From Actinostola sp. cb2023 (taxonomy: Eukaryota; Cnidaria; Anthozoa; Actiniaria; Actinostolidae), in contig JAUJYZ010000943.1 in assembly GCA_033675265.1 (NCBI GenBank), positions 62,001-126,000 on the forward strand: DNA of 64,000 nt. Reading direction: 5' to 3'. The first letter of the stretch is position 1; each line of letters opens with the position of its first letter. A program made the position numbers and the translations under genes. A model generated the notes under the pieces. That model was not told the DNA's origin and did not search any database. It saw only the letters and a list, made by a program, of their open reading frames with translations. Below are positions 25,501 through 40,200 of the stretch, one piece after another.

Positions 25501-28500
25501 AATAAACTCAAAATAGCTCAGGAGTGAATGGGTTAAATATGGATAGTACAAATGATAAAAGCGGTGAATTTGTTTGTTTAAAGCGATGTTTTCGGGATAA
25601 ATTAATGTCAAAGGTCACTGACATGCTTGAGCGACTTACAATGGCTAGCATTGCTGGCTAATTCGTTGAGGCTTTTGCGACTGACAGCGAGAAAAGTAAT
25701 AATCGCGAAGTGTGATTGTGTGGCAGGTAAAGGCCCGAAAGCTTGTTTGTAAACACATAGCTTTGGTTGTGTTATGCTTTGGAGGATTTCAGCCGGACAT
25801 TTCTGAATGCCAACGAAGACGACCGTCCAAGTTGTACACACCAGTTGCAGAAGTGGAACCAACCAAGGAAAGAGCATCTTGCTCCCCAAAAAATAAGTCA
25901 GTTAGACTTTGCCATCGTTGAATGACATACTTCAGCAGGTGACCTAATCACTATATCAGCAAGTAATTATTGTAAGTTTGATAGAGATGGTTGTTCTTGG
26001 TAGCTTTGCGTCACGTTCAATTTTGCAGAGTCGGCGTTGTTTACGTTTGCAGAGCCGTCATTATCATCGCTGATATATATTCTTGATGAAGCACTTCATT
26101 TTCTTGACCGAGGACCAGGTACTTTTGTCAATGGAAAGATGCCGGTACAGCGTTAGGGCCTAATCTTTTTGGATTTCCTGGAAAATGAGCACTTCATATC
26201 CAAGTGTACATATTTACCGGTATGGTTTCGCTGTTGACCATTACTTAATAATAACCGATCAATAGGTTTACAAAGTCGAAAGTGAACATTCAAGACGGAA
26301 CAGAACAGTATGGGACAAATCTTTGCAAATTTTGTTTTGCCCTCCATTCCCAATTAGCCAATCAGAATGGCGTAATGCTACAAAGGGGGTGTTACAAGGC
26401 CATTGTGTCATCAATCAAGACTTACATGTACGTTACACTGTATGTTGTTTATTTGGGACATTGTATTTACTGTACATGTTAAATGCATGCAAGTTTACTA
26501 ATGTTTCAGTCTTTTTTATCCAGTATAATGAGTTCAAGTGCAGAATATTGAATGAGAAAGTGAAAACTCCCACTACAACTGTATATAGGTAAAATTAATA
26601 TGTTAGATTGATTTGGTTTTAGTATTTAATAATCTGTTATATGTTGTAATAATATTCAACCAGTAACATTTGTGTTTTGATTGATGGAAGTAATGATGTG
26701 TTTATGTAGATGTGGTCCCCTGATTGACTTGTGTAGAGGTCCACATGTTAGACATACTGGTAAAATAAAGGCTATATCAGTCACCAAGGTCAGTGAGTTT
26801 ATGTTTGTAACATATAATACATCAAATATCCAGGGTCCCCAGTACTTTATAGTAGGGGTGTCGAATTGTCCCCACAAAAAGCCAGAGTCCCGCAAAATTT
26901 CGGTCAAATTTCGTGGGTCTCGAATTCTTGTTTTTTCGGAAAAAGCCGTCTTAGAGTATCGAATTTTGAAAACAAAGGAAATTGGTGGAAAAGCGTCTCG
27001 GGCTCGCAAAAATATGCCTCGTCTCGCAAAGTCTCGCCTTTACCATTCGATACCCCTTATAGTAGATGCATGGCAAAGTGTGGAATTCCACTGCCTATTC
27101 TGGCTATGAAATTTTCCAACAAAAAGTTTCTCCTTATAATAATAATAATATTAATCATGTGACTATAAAAAAATCACGATTCTGATTGGCTGAGAGCCTC
27201 TCGGAGACTGTAGAGCAGTGCAAATTAATGTTATTATGGCAACCAATATTTCTCAAAATCCAAAATGGCAGGACAGTCTCCCCTCAACTAGTTTTCAACG
27301 TTAAAAAATTAAAAGAAAAGATAGAAACAATGGACTTTTGCAGTACAAATGATTAGGTGAATATGTAAAGTTAATGTTTGTTGATATAAATGACCATTTA
27401 TGAGCCCTAAGCATATTTTTACCTTCTGTTAAAGTCAAAGCTGCTCGATCACTCGTGATGAAATAGCAAGAATAACGGCAAGGAAAAAATCATTGTAAAG
27501 TACTACAATTCACCTCTATTGCGACCTGACTATGTACATGTAGTCCGACTCAAGCCAGCTGAATGGATTGATATTTGAAGTTAGCTTGTTTAAAAGCTCC
27601 CAACAATTGTCAATCTGTATTTTTGTAGTTCATTTTCTCGAGTCAATTAATTCTTGCAATGAACTTTATCAAGGTAATGATTCATAATTGAATAAACTTT
27701 TCCAGCCGCATTTTTCTTCTTTGAGTTTCGTTCTTTTCGTGACACTTTACACTGATCACTCCCAATCAGTATAACAGCACTATTTGAATGGTAAATATAA
27801 ATCATTGCTCCTGATGCAAGACCAATACTCCATTCACACCAAGGCTTAAACATGGTTTAAGGTGGTTTAACTAAACAGGTTTAGAAAATTATCTACAGAG
27901 GCGATGAAACTTTTGGCACAAAACTGCTGGTAAACTGTCCTTTATGTTGTACAGTATAAATTCCAGGTAGTTTGATTGTCTTGAAATTAGATGCCCTCGA
28001 ATTAGAGAAGTGAGAATAACCTTAGTTTAACTAAACAAGGTTTGGTGTGAATGGGGTACAAGACACAATTTAACCACATGTTGACTACGAGTGAATGACG
28101 GCATGTTTGGGGTTATCACCATAGGTATATATCCCAAATAATATAATAAATAATAATAGTAATCTCCTTACTCACCTGTTCAAAGGTTTGGCTAGTATTG
28201 ATAAATCTACCGAGAACATTATTTCTTAATTTTGTTTATTTGGCACTCTTAGTATTTTGTCAATGAATATTTCCATTACAATCCATGTACATTACATGTA
28301 TCAGTCAACAATAAGTACCACTGATAAATAAATTGTTTCATGTAGTGCTATATTTTTGTATGTCATTGTGTTAGAATTCAGCCACATATTGGGAAGGTAA
28401 CTGTGAGGCAGAATCTCTTCAAAGAATTTATGGAATATCATTCCCAAATGACAAACAAGTAAGCACATTTATTTTAATTTACTGTATGGTTCCTATTACT

Positions 28501-29900
28501 CTTAGAGTCGCTAACACACACCATAGCAACACTATAATAATCATAACAACTTCATTGTTAGTAATACATGTACAATTACTTTGTATAGCAACCATATAAT
28601 AATAGACATAGATATATATCAATCAAACTATCCAGTATAGTTTATGAATCTTGTAAAAAGTAGTTCTGAAGAACTGTTATTACTATTTATGGCCCTTTTT
28701 TACCATCTAAAACTTTTTATGAACTTTTAAAAGGACAAGGACCACAAAGATGCTAACATTGTTCCTTGACACTTATATACAAACCTACATTTAATTATCA
28801 TACAATGTAACATGGGCCTCTGATCCAATCGGAAACAATTTCTCCTTTCAATACCAAATCGTAAATTCTTGTCCATTACAAGAGAAATCTAATATAATAA
28901 TTATATTTTTTATTCAATTTATTTGTATTCATGTATCAAAATATTTTGAAATATTCTCAAGATAAATCATATAAATCTAGTATTAGGTAATTACTTTTCA
29001 TGCAATAATAATAATAATAATAACATTCTTAATGAAATGCACTAAATATAGATCTCAGTGCGTTTTACAACTGAGTGAAAGTAAAATAAATAAAACTATA
29101 TAATAAAATATAAAATAATAAAAATAACAGTAGTAATACATTGGTTTCCAATATTTCATACTTGTATTGTACATTACCACTCTGCCAAATCTAAAAAACA
29201 TTTTTGTTGTAGTTGAAAGAATGGAAAAAATTCCAGGAGGAAGCAGCGAAAAGAGATCACAGGAAACTAGGGAGAGTAAGTCTTGCTCCTTATTACCTAA
29301 TTGACATGGTTTTCTTTGTTCTTTGTAGGGCTTTATATCCCATATTGCCCTGCTCATTACGAATGCAAGGGTAATATACAGATATTGACCCGGGCTATAT
29401 CTAGTTATTAACCTTGTTCTATTCTTCCCTCGGTCATCTATATGTGGGTATTAAACTTATAAATGTTCTACTACAAGCTTTTTATTGAAGAAAAAAATAT
29501 TTTGATAAATGAATGAACCTGGAATCGAACCCACGACCTTTCGCTTATCTACACAACACTTTACACTGTATACTACATAGCTATCTGATGGAATTTGTTG
29601 GACAAAAATTGGTTTGACCTCTTGATGAAGCTCATTAACATTACAGTATACAGAATTGAAAAGCATTTGCTTAGCATTCCCTCGTGGGAATCAAAGAACA
29701 ATAATCTGATTAATGATGTCCTTTGGGACTAGTTTTTGTGTGAAAATTCTCAATCAGATAATAAGCCAGTTAATTACCTCGAACGTCGACAATAAGCCTA
29801 TACATCCCTCGAGCCTACGCCCCTCGGGATGTATATGGCTTATTGCCTCCGTTCTCGGTAATTAACTCTTACTTATTGACTGATTATTATTATTATTACT

Positions 29901-29938
<38 letters not shown>

Positions 29939-32900
29939 GTTATTATTATTATTATTATTACTATTATTATTATTATTGCTGCGAGCATTTTACTACATCC
30001 ATTTGTACTCTGTAGGTCATCTACCATAAAAGCCAGTGTATAATGTGCACTGTTTTTTTAAATACTGTAGAATTCCAATAGTAACGGTCCCCGTTACTTT
30101 CGAATTTAACAGGCCAAAGGGGCTGTTACTTTCGAGTAGCCGTTACTTTCGAGTAGCCGTTACTTTCGAGTAGCCGTTACTTTCGAGTAGCCGTTACTTT
30201 CGAGTAGCCGTTACTTTCGAGTAGCCGTTACTTTCGAGTAGCCATTACTTTCGGATGGTTCAAAAATGTTTGCAAACACAAAACAGAACGAGATACATGT
30301 TATGTCAAAAGGTCATCCACGTGCTAAATTATACGATATTTATTCACAACAATCTACAAGATTACAAAGTAAACTGTAACAAATGCCAGCTATTTTTTTA
30401 TTTCCCACCAAAAATAGGGAGCATAAAATGATTGTCATGAACTGTCAATCATAGCCACGGGTTAAAGTAATGTGCATTGAATTTGCCGCAAAAACTATAA
30501 GCGGAGATACTGTAACCTGAGTTACTAATAATAATCCCAAATTCTCGCTCTTGATTGGACAATATTAATAGGTTTATCGAAGGGGCGGAGCAAATCATTC
30601 ATGTGTGAACTTTGCGGGAAGATGCTTTCATTTTTCATTTTCTCGATAAACAATTTCTCTAAAAATGGTAACTTACAACTTTTGCATTATAAGCGATTTT
30701 AACAATTTTTTTCAGACTGGTAGAATTTATCTCAACCTACAAAAAGGTTTCAGCGATTTTAAAAATATTTAGTCGTTCAATTTCTATGAAGTGATTTACA
30801 TGCAAATCGCACTGTAAAGTGGTGTTTCAACTTTGTGATGGGATATTTTAGGAACTATGTAAAGTACCAAAATTCGGTGGTACATTTTCTGAGATATGCT
30901 ATCACAGGGAGCCCAAGCTCATTATCTGTGAAGACCGTTGTTTGTAAAAGTGAATATAAACACGGAAAATCTGTTGTATTGCTTAAATATAGCTTTCTAT
31001 AGATAAATTTAAATGGCGCTCTTAATTATTAGTTTTCCGTGACCTACCCCTGAAACTAGTCAGTAACCTTAAAATATGAGATTATTTTCCAGCCGAATAT
31101 TGATTGTGTTTGTTCAGCCTTTTACAGTAAAATAGCTCCATCGGTCCATGACGATCGACTAGTCTGTGTAGTCGAGCACCTCCAATGACTCCATGTAAAC
31201 TGCCTGATAACTGTTTTAAAGGTCAAGTTTCTCTTCGAGGAACATTGTCTTTATATATAAGCTTATACGAGACACTGAAACAAACACGGCTCTCGTTAGT
31301 TATTCTTTGTCCCAAAACTCGCTAAAAGTCGTTCTAATCGTTAAATAAATGACACACATGACTCAAGTAGATATTCATCTTTATTTTGAAAGCAGTTAGA
31401 AATGCAAGATATCAAAAGGACAGGATTCTTGAAGTGAATTTATGGCCATATATTGTATCGATCAAATAAGACACAGGAAGCCCAACACACAAACGAGGGT
31501 GGTGAGCCTGTGAAACCTGAAAATATATTTACAGACGAGAGATGTGTCTGGTTTCTTGTGCAAAATAGCATAAAATCATAGTATATTATAGCCTGAATAT
31601 CAGCCGTCTCCTCTGGGTCAAAAATTTCCCCGAGTGAGACGTCTCCGAAGTCTCCGAAGTCGATAATCGTGTCCAGTGACGTCATCTAGTAATTTATGTA
31701 AATGTTAGAATGCTTGACTTTGAATTGACTATTTGTGCAAGAAATTGTTAGAAATAAAGACTGGCGGACCGGTATTAGGACAAAGTTATGTTTGTAAATC
31801 TTGTCGATAGCTAGTAGTGAAACACCTTAGAATATACGAAAATTATCGAGTCAAGACAAGATCGTATCAGTCGTACGTATCCCCAAAATCCATGTTCAAA
31901 TATCAACGCCAAACTGAAAGACAATATATGCGAAGGACATTCTAGTAGACTCCGTAGAAGAAGCGGGAAAGAAAGACAACTTTATAGCAGCCCTTCGTCT
32001 TCATTTGTTAGTACTGACAAGTACAAGTACAAGACGTACAAGTACATGTAGTTTCTAAAAGGGATAGTTCGCTCAGTTCGCTGCAGGCGTGGAACCATTT
32101 CAAAGATAAGCGACTTTCCGTAGCAAGTCGGAAGGTTAACATATATATTCTTCCTGTTAATAAATTCATAAATAGCTTTTTCTTGCTGTGGATACAGCCC
32201 TGTTATTCCAACCAAGGGACTTACGTTTCGAACGGCAGTTTGGAAATAAACACACCCGCCATCTTGAAAACCTCACGAATTTGTATAAATTATCGTGTGA
32301 GCCAATCAGAACACACTACCCGGAACCGGCGTAGTGTGACGTCACTGGACACGATTATCGACTTCGGAGTTCAGACGTCTCACTCGGGGAAATTTTTGAC
32401 CCAGAGGAGACGGCTGATATTCAGGCTAAGTATATTAGAGTGTAATCTTATCTTCAAATTAGAGATACTTAACTTGTTTAATTTGCATAAGTAAGAAGAA
32501 TAAGAATTTTATGCTAGTCATAAGTACACATTTGGCTGAACTAATCGAGCTGTTTAGTTTTACCATCGACAAATTCAAAACTAAGCCAGAAAAGTTGTTT
32601 CTTTTTTTGAAAAACTTTCATAAATCAAATAACAAATGAACAAAACACGAGTCAAGAGTGGTGTAGCCTTCGTTTATTACCTTTATCACTATCAATACTC
32701 CCTTTGACTTTGTCTTCGCTAAAGTTGAAAAATCGGTCCAAATTTGAAAAATCTTCAACTTTAACGATCGTTTCTCGCTCAGTTTCTGCAGTGTCAGCCA
32801 AAGAAAACTTGCTTGAATTGTCAATGAGATGTCTATATTTTTGTGCTTTTTCCATTTCTTGTTCTTGAGATTTGTTTCTCGGTCTATTTTAGCTCTTTTT

Positions 32901-35900
32901 AGCGAGAAAACAACTATCGGGTTTGTCCGCCGCCATCTTGCTTCATCGCCATTCACGACAATGGTTACCATGGTAATTCGCTACTAGGGGACTATTACTA
33001 TTAGACCCCTAGTAGCGTAGCCAATCAGATTGCAGGATATGTGATAGACCACTAGTTTGTTTATACTAATATTTATTATAACCCATCGATAAATTTTCGC
33101 GTGCGCCCATTGGTTAAAACGGGTCACATGGTACAATTTTACTGGACGGATGTCAGGTAATATCCCCCAGTTTTGAGATGATATCCCTCACTTTGGAGAA
33201 CAATGAAATTACCGTATTCGCCTGCGTATATTTAGCCGCACTCGCAGATAAGCCACACCCAGAGTTTGGCAACGCAAATTTTGGAAAAAAAGTTTTTTTG
33301 AATAAAATTAATAGAAATCACACATTGAGTGGAATCTTGAGAAAGCTATATGCTAGCTTTGCGTTATCGGACATAAACTCCCAGAGAATATGTGAAAGGC
33401 AATAATTTTAACTTTGTATATAGACTAATCATAAAGACACTTTTTCGATGGAACTCTTTACGATAAATCATGATCCAATACAATCCTATGACTGATTAAA
33501 AACGTCTTTCCCACCAACTTTCGGCATTATCAGTTCTAAAATCTAAGGTTCGTTAGCGTGCACGTGAGAATGTTATGTTTGAGACATAACGTGAGAATGT
33601 TATGTTGTGTTAGCACGTGAACCAACCCGCTCATCAATGAAAAGCACTTTAGCAAACCGTTAGGTCTTGTAGTAAAACCGTTAGCACGATTGTTAAACTG
33701 TCTGAAAAGGCGATACGGTAGCACCCATTAATCTGCCTGTTTAACGTCTAACCAATTGCCAATGCTTTTAGGAGTAACTAACAGCAAATGTACGTACTCT
33801 TTTATACTTTTATGTTAATTATATGTAAATTTCTGGTATTCCCAATGTTCTCCAAGCCGCACCCCCAACTTTGGATCGCGATTTTCTGGAAAAAAGTGTG
33901 GCTTATACGCCGGTGAATACGGTATCTGAACTTTTTTAAGACTGTATTGTATTTTTAGTAGACCTACAGTCGTTTGCAAAATAGTTGACACAAATAGTTT
34001 TTTTTATACCTATATTTCAGAAATGTGACTCTGCGCCTGAAATATTTCTCATATAACTCCCAACCCCCCTCCCCCCACTACAATGTTGAGTGGTGAACAC
34101 GACGCAGTAGATCGACATCGCTATCAATCAACTTTGAAAGGGGGAGGGGGGGACGAAAACCCAAATTCGTGCGCGCAAAAAATTGTCCGAATTTCTCAAA
34201 GTGTGTCAAGGTATTTTGCAAACGATTGTCTGAGAGCTATAATATGTGAATTATATGCCAAAATGAAGGAGCGCACCTGGTGGTCAACGTAATCTCGATC
34301 TAACGCTCTTTATCTAGTGTAATAATCACCAAATCATGTTTGTATAGGTATCTACAAGCCAGTAGGTGTGTTTTTGAAGCAATGGCAATACATTAAAAAA
34401 ATCATCACAATATAGTCACTTAATATGCAGTTTTCATGGGCAACCCTTCGAATTCAAGTGATTACTACGTGAAATGCGGGATCCCTGTGGTACATTGTCA
34501 TACATTCCTATGCCGAAATGGATTGTGGGAACGTTTCCTTTCATCAGAGCGACGCTCTACCATGGCATTAATAAAGAAAGATAAACATAATTCTTATATC
34601 TGTTTGGTTGAGCGTTTGCGTGACTTATTGCCAAAGATAACAAAACATCCACACCTACATGTAGTAATGCAATGAGCCTTAAAATTGTACACGATTTGAT
34701 TATCTATGACAACAACACAAGCACTGTATGTAGTATGTTAGTAGGCGACTTAACAAACGCATAAAGAACTGCTTTCGAAACAGTTACGTATTTATGTAAC
34801 ACAATACACAGTGATTACGTGAAATGCGGGATCCCTGTGGTGCGCGATCATGACAGTGCGAATGACATTGAACAGTATCGGTCTATGATAAATGATATAC
34901 ATTAGACTTGTCACAAGTCGACTACACTTTTTATTGTGATAGCGAGCGACTAAGTCGCGAGAATCTTTTTCTCCTGATAGCGAGCGACAAAGTCGCGAGA
35001 ATTAGCGGTATTATCGAGGAACTTGAAACGAATGTATTTATATTGTTCAATCGAGTCACTTATAACCAAGTTGCAAGCTCTATACTCTACACCTATCAAA
35101 GGTTTCAATGATCTAAGCTTATCATCTAGTAGTCTATTACGTTTGTATGATGTATATACATAGAAAGTTAATACGTAGTTGAACGGTTTACACTCAGAGA
35201 GTCATGATATTTAGAACAAGATGTGATGGTGTGTGCATGACGTTCACAATTTCCAAACATTTACGTATCTCTGTGACATAATATTGCAAATAATTGCATT
35301 TTCCTGGTCGAATAATGATTGTTCTGGACGTTAGGTGACGTAAACCAATCTTTAGCAATGTTTACATGAGTTATCAGATCGTTATCGCATTCCAATCCGA
35401 CGTGCTCAAAGCTACTGCACCCCACCCCTCATTTGGACAATATTTGCTGTTAGGGAGGGGTGGGTCTGAAATACGAAAATCGTACATTCTGACACAGGCT
35501 TACGTTTAAAATTTGTAGTGCGCTCCACTTATTAAACCTAACTATTAATTACATGTTGTACCTCAGCTTCCTGAGGTGTAACCCTTTTCCTTGCACAAAT
35601 AAGCCCAATAATACGTCTCAGACAGTCGTTTGCAAAATAGTTGACACAAATAGTTTTTTTTATACCTATGTTTCAGAAATGTGACGCTGCGCCTGAAATA
35701 TGTCTCATATAACTCCCAACCCCCCTCCCCCCACTACAATGTTGAGTGGTGAACACGACGCAGTAGATCGACATCGCTATCAATCAACTTTGAAAGGGGG
35801 AGGGGGGGACGAAAACCCAAATTCGTGCGCGCAAAAAATTGTGCGAATTTCTCAAAGTGTGTCAAGGTATTTTGCAAACGATTGTAGGTAAATTTAGCTT

Positions 35901-37168
35901 GTATAACAAACATGTGGTGTACTTTTTCCCTTTTGGGGGATTTTAACGTCGATATGACAGGTATTTGAGGTATTTTTATAAATTTTCAATCCTTAAACTA
36001 CGAACAAACGTCAAAATTGGCGCCCAAAAAGTCACTCAAATAAAACCCAAAATATCAAGAAAACCACTCAATCTTTTATTTTCGAATAAAACAATGGTAA
36101 CAAAATTCTTTAAAGTGTCAATTGTATTTTTACAGACGTTTCGGGCATAGCCCTTCATCAGTGTGATCAACGGTTGTGTTTACACGTGATTATAATTAAA
36201 GACTCGCGCGCTGACTAACAAGGATCGAATTTACAGTGAAATTGAAATATTAAGGGTATACAAGCTATAAAATTTATATATAATGAAAATTAATGTTCAT
36301 TCCGCGAGGTTGTAATGTTCCCAATTTTTAAATCAGTTCCATTTCTGTCTGTTTACGCTTCAGTGCAGAACCATGACAGAGCTTAAGTCCCCTCACTCTA
36401 ATGTCCCTGATTGAATGACCACCTGAGCTAAAATGCTCTGCAACGGGAAAACCGGGAGTCTGTTTTCTTATACTGCGGAGATGTTCGGCAAAACGTTCTC
36501 TTATACTTCTACTGGTTTCCCCGACGTAGAGCTGGGGACATTGACAGCATGATAAAACATATATTACATTCTCAGTCTTACACGTAAAGTTCTCGCGAAT
36601 GGTGTACGTCATCTTAGGTGCACGCACCTCAGTATCAGGTGTTATGTACTGACAGGTTTCGAATACGTTTTTAGAAGTTTACACATGAAAAGATCTCAAA
36701 CAGAATGGATATTTGAACTCAATGAAACTTGTTTTCTTCATCCGTCATTTTGTTTCGGTTTCTTCAACATTGAAGTCGACATAGAAAATTTATCGAAGGG
36801 TTATAAAAATCAATAAACGCCTTTCTGGCTTACAGGTATATCGGCTGATAATGTCCTTGGCTTATAGATGGTCCTCAAAATATCACAGTTGCCCTCGAAG
36901 CTTCACTTCTCGGCCAACTGTTCATTTTTCAGACCATCTCTCAACCGCGGACATTATCAGCCGATATAGCAGCCGCCAGAAGGGGTTTATTTACTAATTA
37001 TACTCAATGTTTTCATATATTTAGGCGAAGTCAAAGTTAAAGCTTATAAATAAACACCACTTGTACCACTTCGTCTTTTTATTATTTATTTATTTAGATT
37101 ACTGGACTTCTTGTTAAGACCAGTGTTCTTTAACACTGATAGATTTTCCAGTTTAAATAAAGTATTTA

Positions 37169-37220
<52 letters not shown>

Positions 37221-40200
37221 CAAAGTTGAGTTTGTTAAATATACAGTCAGAACATTGTTAAATTAATAACGATCAATGCTGTTGATATTAATTGTTATTA
37301 AAAACTGTTGTTGTTCATTATTTGTATACTGTCACAATTGTTTTCAATTAAGCTTTGTATTACGGTACAATACATTTCTGATTTAAGTAACGACTCGTAT
37401 TACAACTGGTGCACCAAAGCGATAACAGCGGGTGCCAGCATTCGCAGCAAAATACAAATACTCGAATGTGATTGGCTGAGAGGCCATCTTCTTCCGATAT
37501 TTCATGGTTTGCCGTAGATTCCAACAATGAGCGAACCATATTTGGTAGTACTTAGCATAATTCGCTATTACCCGAAGTTATACGGATTTTCATTGTGAGG
37601 AAGCTTGTGATACGAAGGCAAATGACTCCAAGTTGTTGAAATGTGAGACTCTTCAGAATGTTTATATCCAGCAAATACATTATTATTTACCCATGTTTCT
37701 TTGTAGTTACGTAACAATTAGGTTTATTTAAGTTTCCATGGCATATTGTGTTGCTGTATGTTCGTGTTCTAAACATTTGGAGTGGGGATTCCGCGAAACT
37801 GCGTTCGACTTGAAAGGTCACGTCGAAAGAAAGGTAATTTGTTGAAGGATTCCAAATGCTGAGGTGTGAAGTACCAAACGGACCAATACAATTGGAGATT
37901 AGCTGAATAGATGTCATGGTTAGCGGAAATACAACACAGACCATGCAGTTGCTTATGATCAAAGAAATCTTTAATTTCTTCAAATTTCTTATATTTAATT
38001 CAAGTGAATTGTGTACATATCAAAACTAACCGGTTTGATTCGAATTAGTAGCATCCTCGGTCATTTAGGCTTATTTTGGCGACTCATTACAAACATTATC
38101 CAATTACAGTGTATGGTATGATCATTTTCTTCAGTATACAAACTTGCTCACGATAGAAATCACTGAAACTTCTACAATACAACTGTATGAATATTTGATG
38201 CTTTCTTGAAAAGTTTTATCGTTGGATATTATCTAACACTAGTAATATCTAAAGATATAGGTTTGAATTTGGCGCTACGACACCTTTTTTGAGCTTTGTA
38301 CCAATCAAATTCTTGTATTTAATTAAAAGCAAACAAGGTCTGATTAACGGCTCCAAATCGCTTTCAAGTCCAAATCTGCACCACCTCTTACGCGAGCCGC
38401 TACTTAAATTAGCATTATATAGAACCAAAGAACAAGTTCTGCCAGATAGTTCAAACGTACTACATGTAGTTCAACAGAGAATTCAATCCAACTACACATT
38501 TCTTCTACATTTCAAAACCGCAGTACCTACCTGTAGTTACAGACTACCTTTTTTTGTTTATTTACAGTAGATGATAAATGCTTTCCTTGACTGCCTATTT
38601 TTTTTCATGCTTTCTATTTCAATTCAGTAGCTTGATAATAGACCTTTTTACCGATAGAGCGGCCATTTTGGATTCTATTATTCTGGCTAAAACATTATGT
38701 ACATGTGGAGTCGCGTCAATATATTATTTTTCTATTTCACTCTAGCCATAGTGTTGTATGACTTACTATCTACATGTGTTGTGTATTGTTGTATAATTTT
38801 GTACCAATTCATTGCTTTAATTAGGTTTTCGTAGTTTTTCATGGCCAAATGGTTACTAGCTTGCATCCTGGGCATCCCATAATTCAAGATGGCCACCATA
38901 TCGGTAAAAAGGTCTATTGTGCCATGACAACTCCAAAACGTCAATAAATTGTTTCCTAATTTCTCTAAGTTTTGCTATACTATGCTTTTCTAAATGTTTA
39001 CTTCCCCCTGCCCCTAAAATTACTTGAAAAATTAGGGTGCATTATACATGGATGTACATGGATGTACATGTAGGTACAGTATGGTTGTTGCAATGAATGT
39101 TAAACAAGACGCTCAATGAGCGTATACTCGGACATTATTAAAAAGGATAATGCAGTAGCCGAAATGATATGCCTGTAGGCTTAATCCCTAAATGTTATAA
39201 CCAAACAAACCAAGACGCGTCCCGTAGCTAGACAACTGAAGTCTCAGACAAGTGATCGAATTTCGTAGTGACCTCAACACAGCAAGAATCTACAGGCCGA
39301 CATTATCAGAACCTTCTAAGCATGAATATTATATAATGTCCCAAGTACGTATTTCAGACGAAACTTCGACGATTCGCAGATCTCTGTCTCTGCTCACCGA
39401 CACACACTTGGCATAGCGAGATCATGATAGTTTTGGAGTTCATTTGATTTGCTTTTCAGAATGAGTTCTAAAGCACTTCTATTAATGATGACCCTAGAGC
39501 GAACAATACTTCAGGTTTAGTTTGATATCGCTCGAAAACTATTTGAACCGTTTGAGCATAGAATTACTTCATTAGAATTACTTCATTACTTCATTTTCAG
39601 CCAATTGAAACCCTGAAACAGACATTCCTGACCGATACGAAAAAGAATAAAAATACAAAAGAAAGCGCATTTTATAACTCGGACTTCCTCCGTTAGTGTC
39701 CGAGTAATAAAGCTAGAATGACAGTTGTCTAACTAATTTTATTTTCTGTTGAACAGGACCAAGAGCTTTTCTTTTTCCATGACCTCAGCCCTGGCAGCTG
39801 TTTTTCCTACCAAAGGGAGCCCACATCTACAACAAACTCATTGATTTTATGAAGGTATTAATATTATTACAAAACTATAGGAGTCATTATAGTTTACAAT
39901 AATGTGCTAACACCATGATTGTTATAATTTGTGGTAGTATATAAGATGCATTTTCTTTAATGTATGTATCATGTTGTTTTCTCAGGAGGAATACCAAAAA
40001 CGTGGTTTTCAGGAAGTTGTTAGTCCAAATATCTACAGCACTAAGTTATGGGAGACATCTGGTCACTGGCAGCATTACAGTGTAAGGCCTTGATCAATGA
40101 CATGGCAGTATAGTTAGCAATGTTACATTACTGACATCATTATTAAAGTCCATAATTATGAAACTTATTTTTTTGCTCTTGAAAATCGATTACATATCAA

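Noticed and set aside
26681..27162. Overlapping + strand frames of 142 and 98 codons
   Set aside because: The first starts in a TARS1 exon in the wrong frame or reads through the intron; both run over the hAT MITE and have no conserved content.
29843..30043. Ile/Tyr-rich open frame
   Set aside because: It is only the translation of the ATT microsatellite.
32979..33017. A further tiny 9-bp-TSD element
   Set aside because: The hairpin is perfect, but the flanks (ATGGTAATT and TAGCCAATC) are not duplicated.
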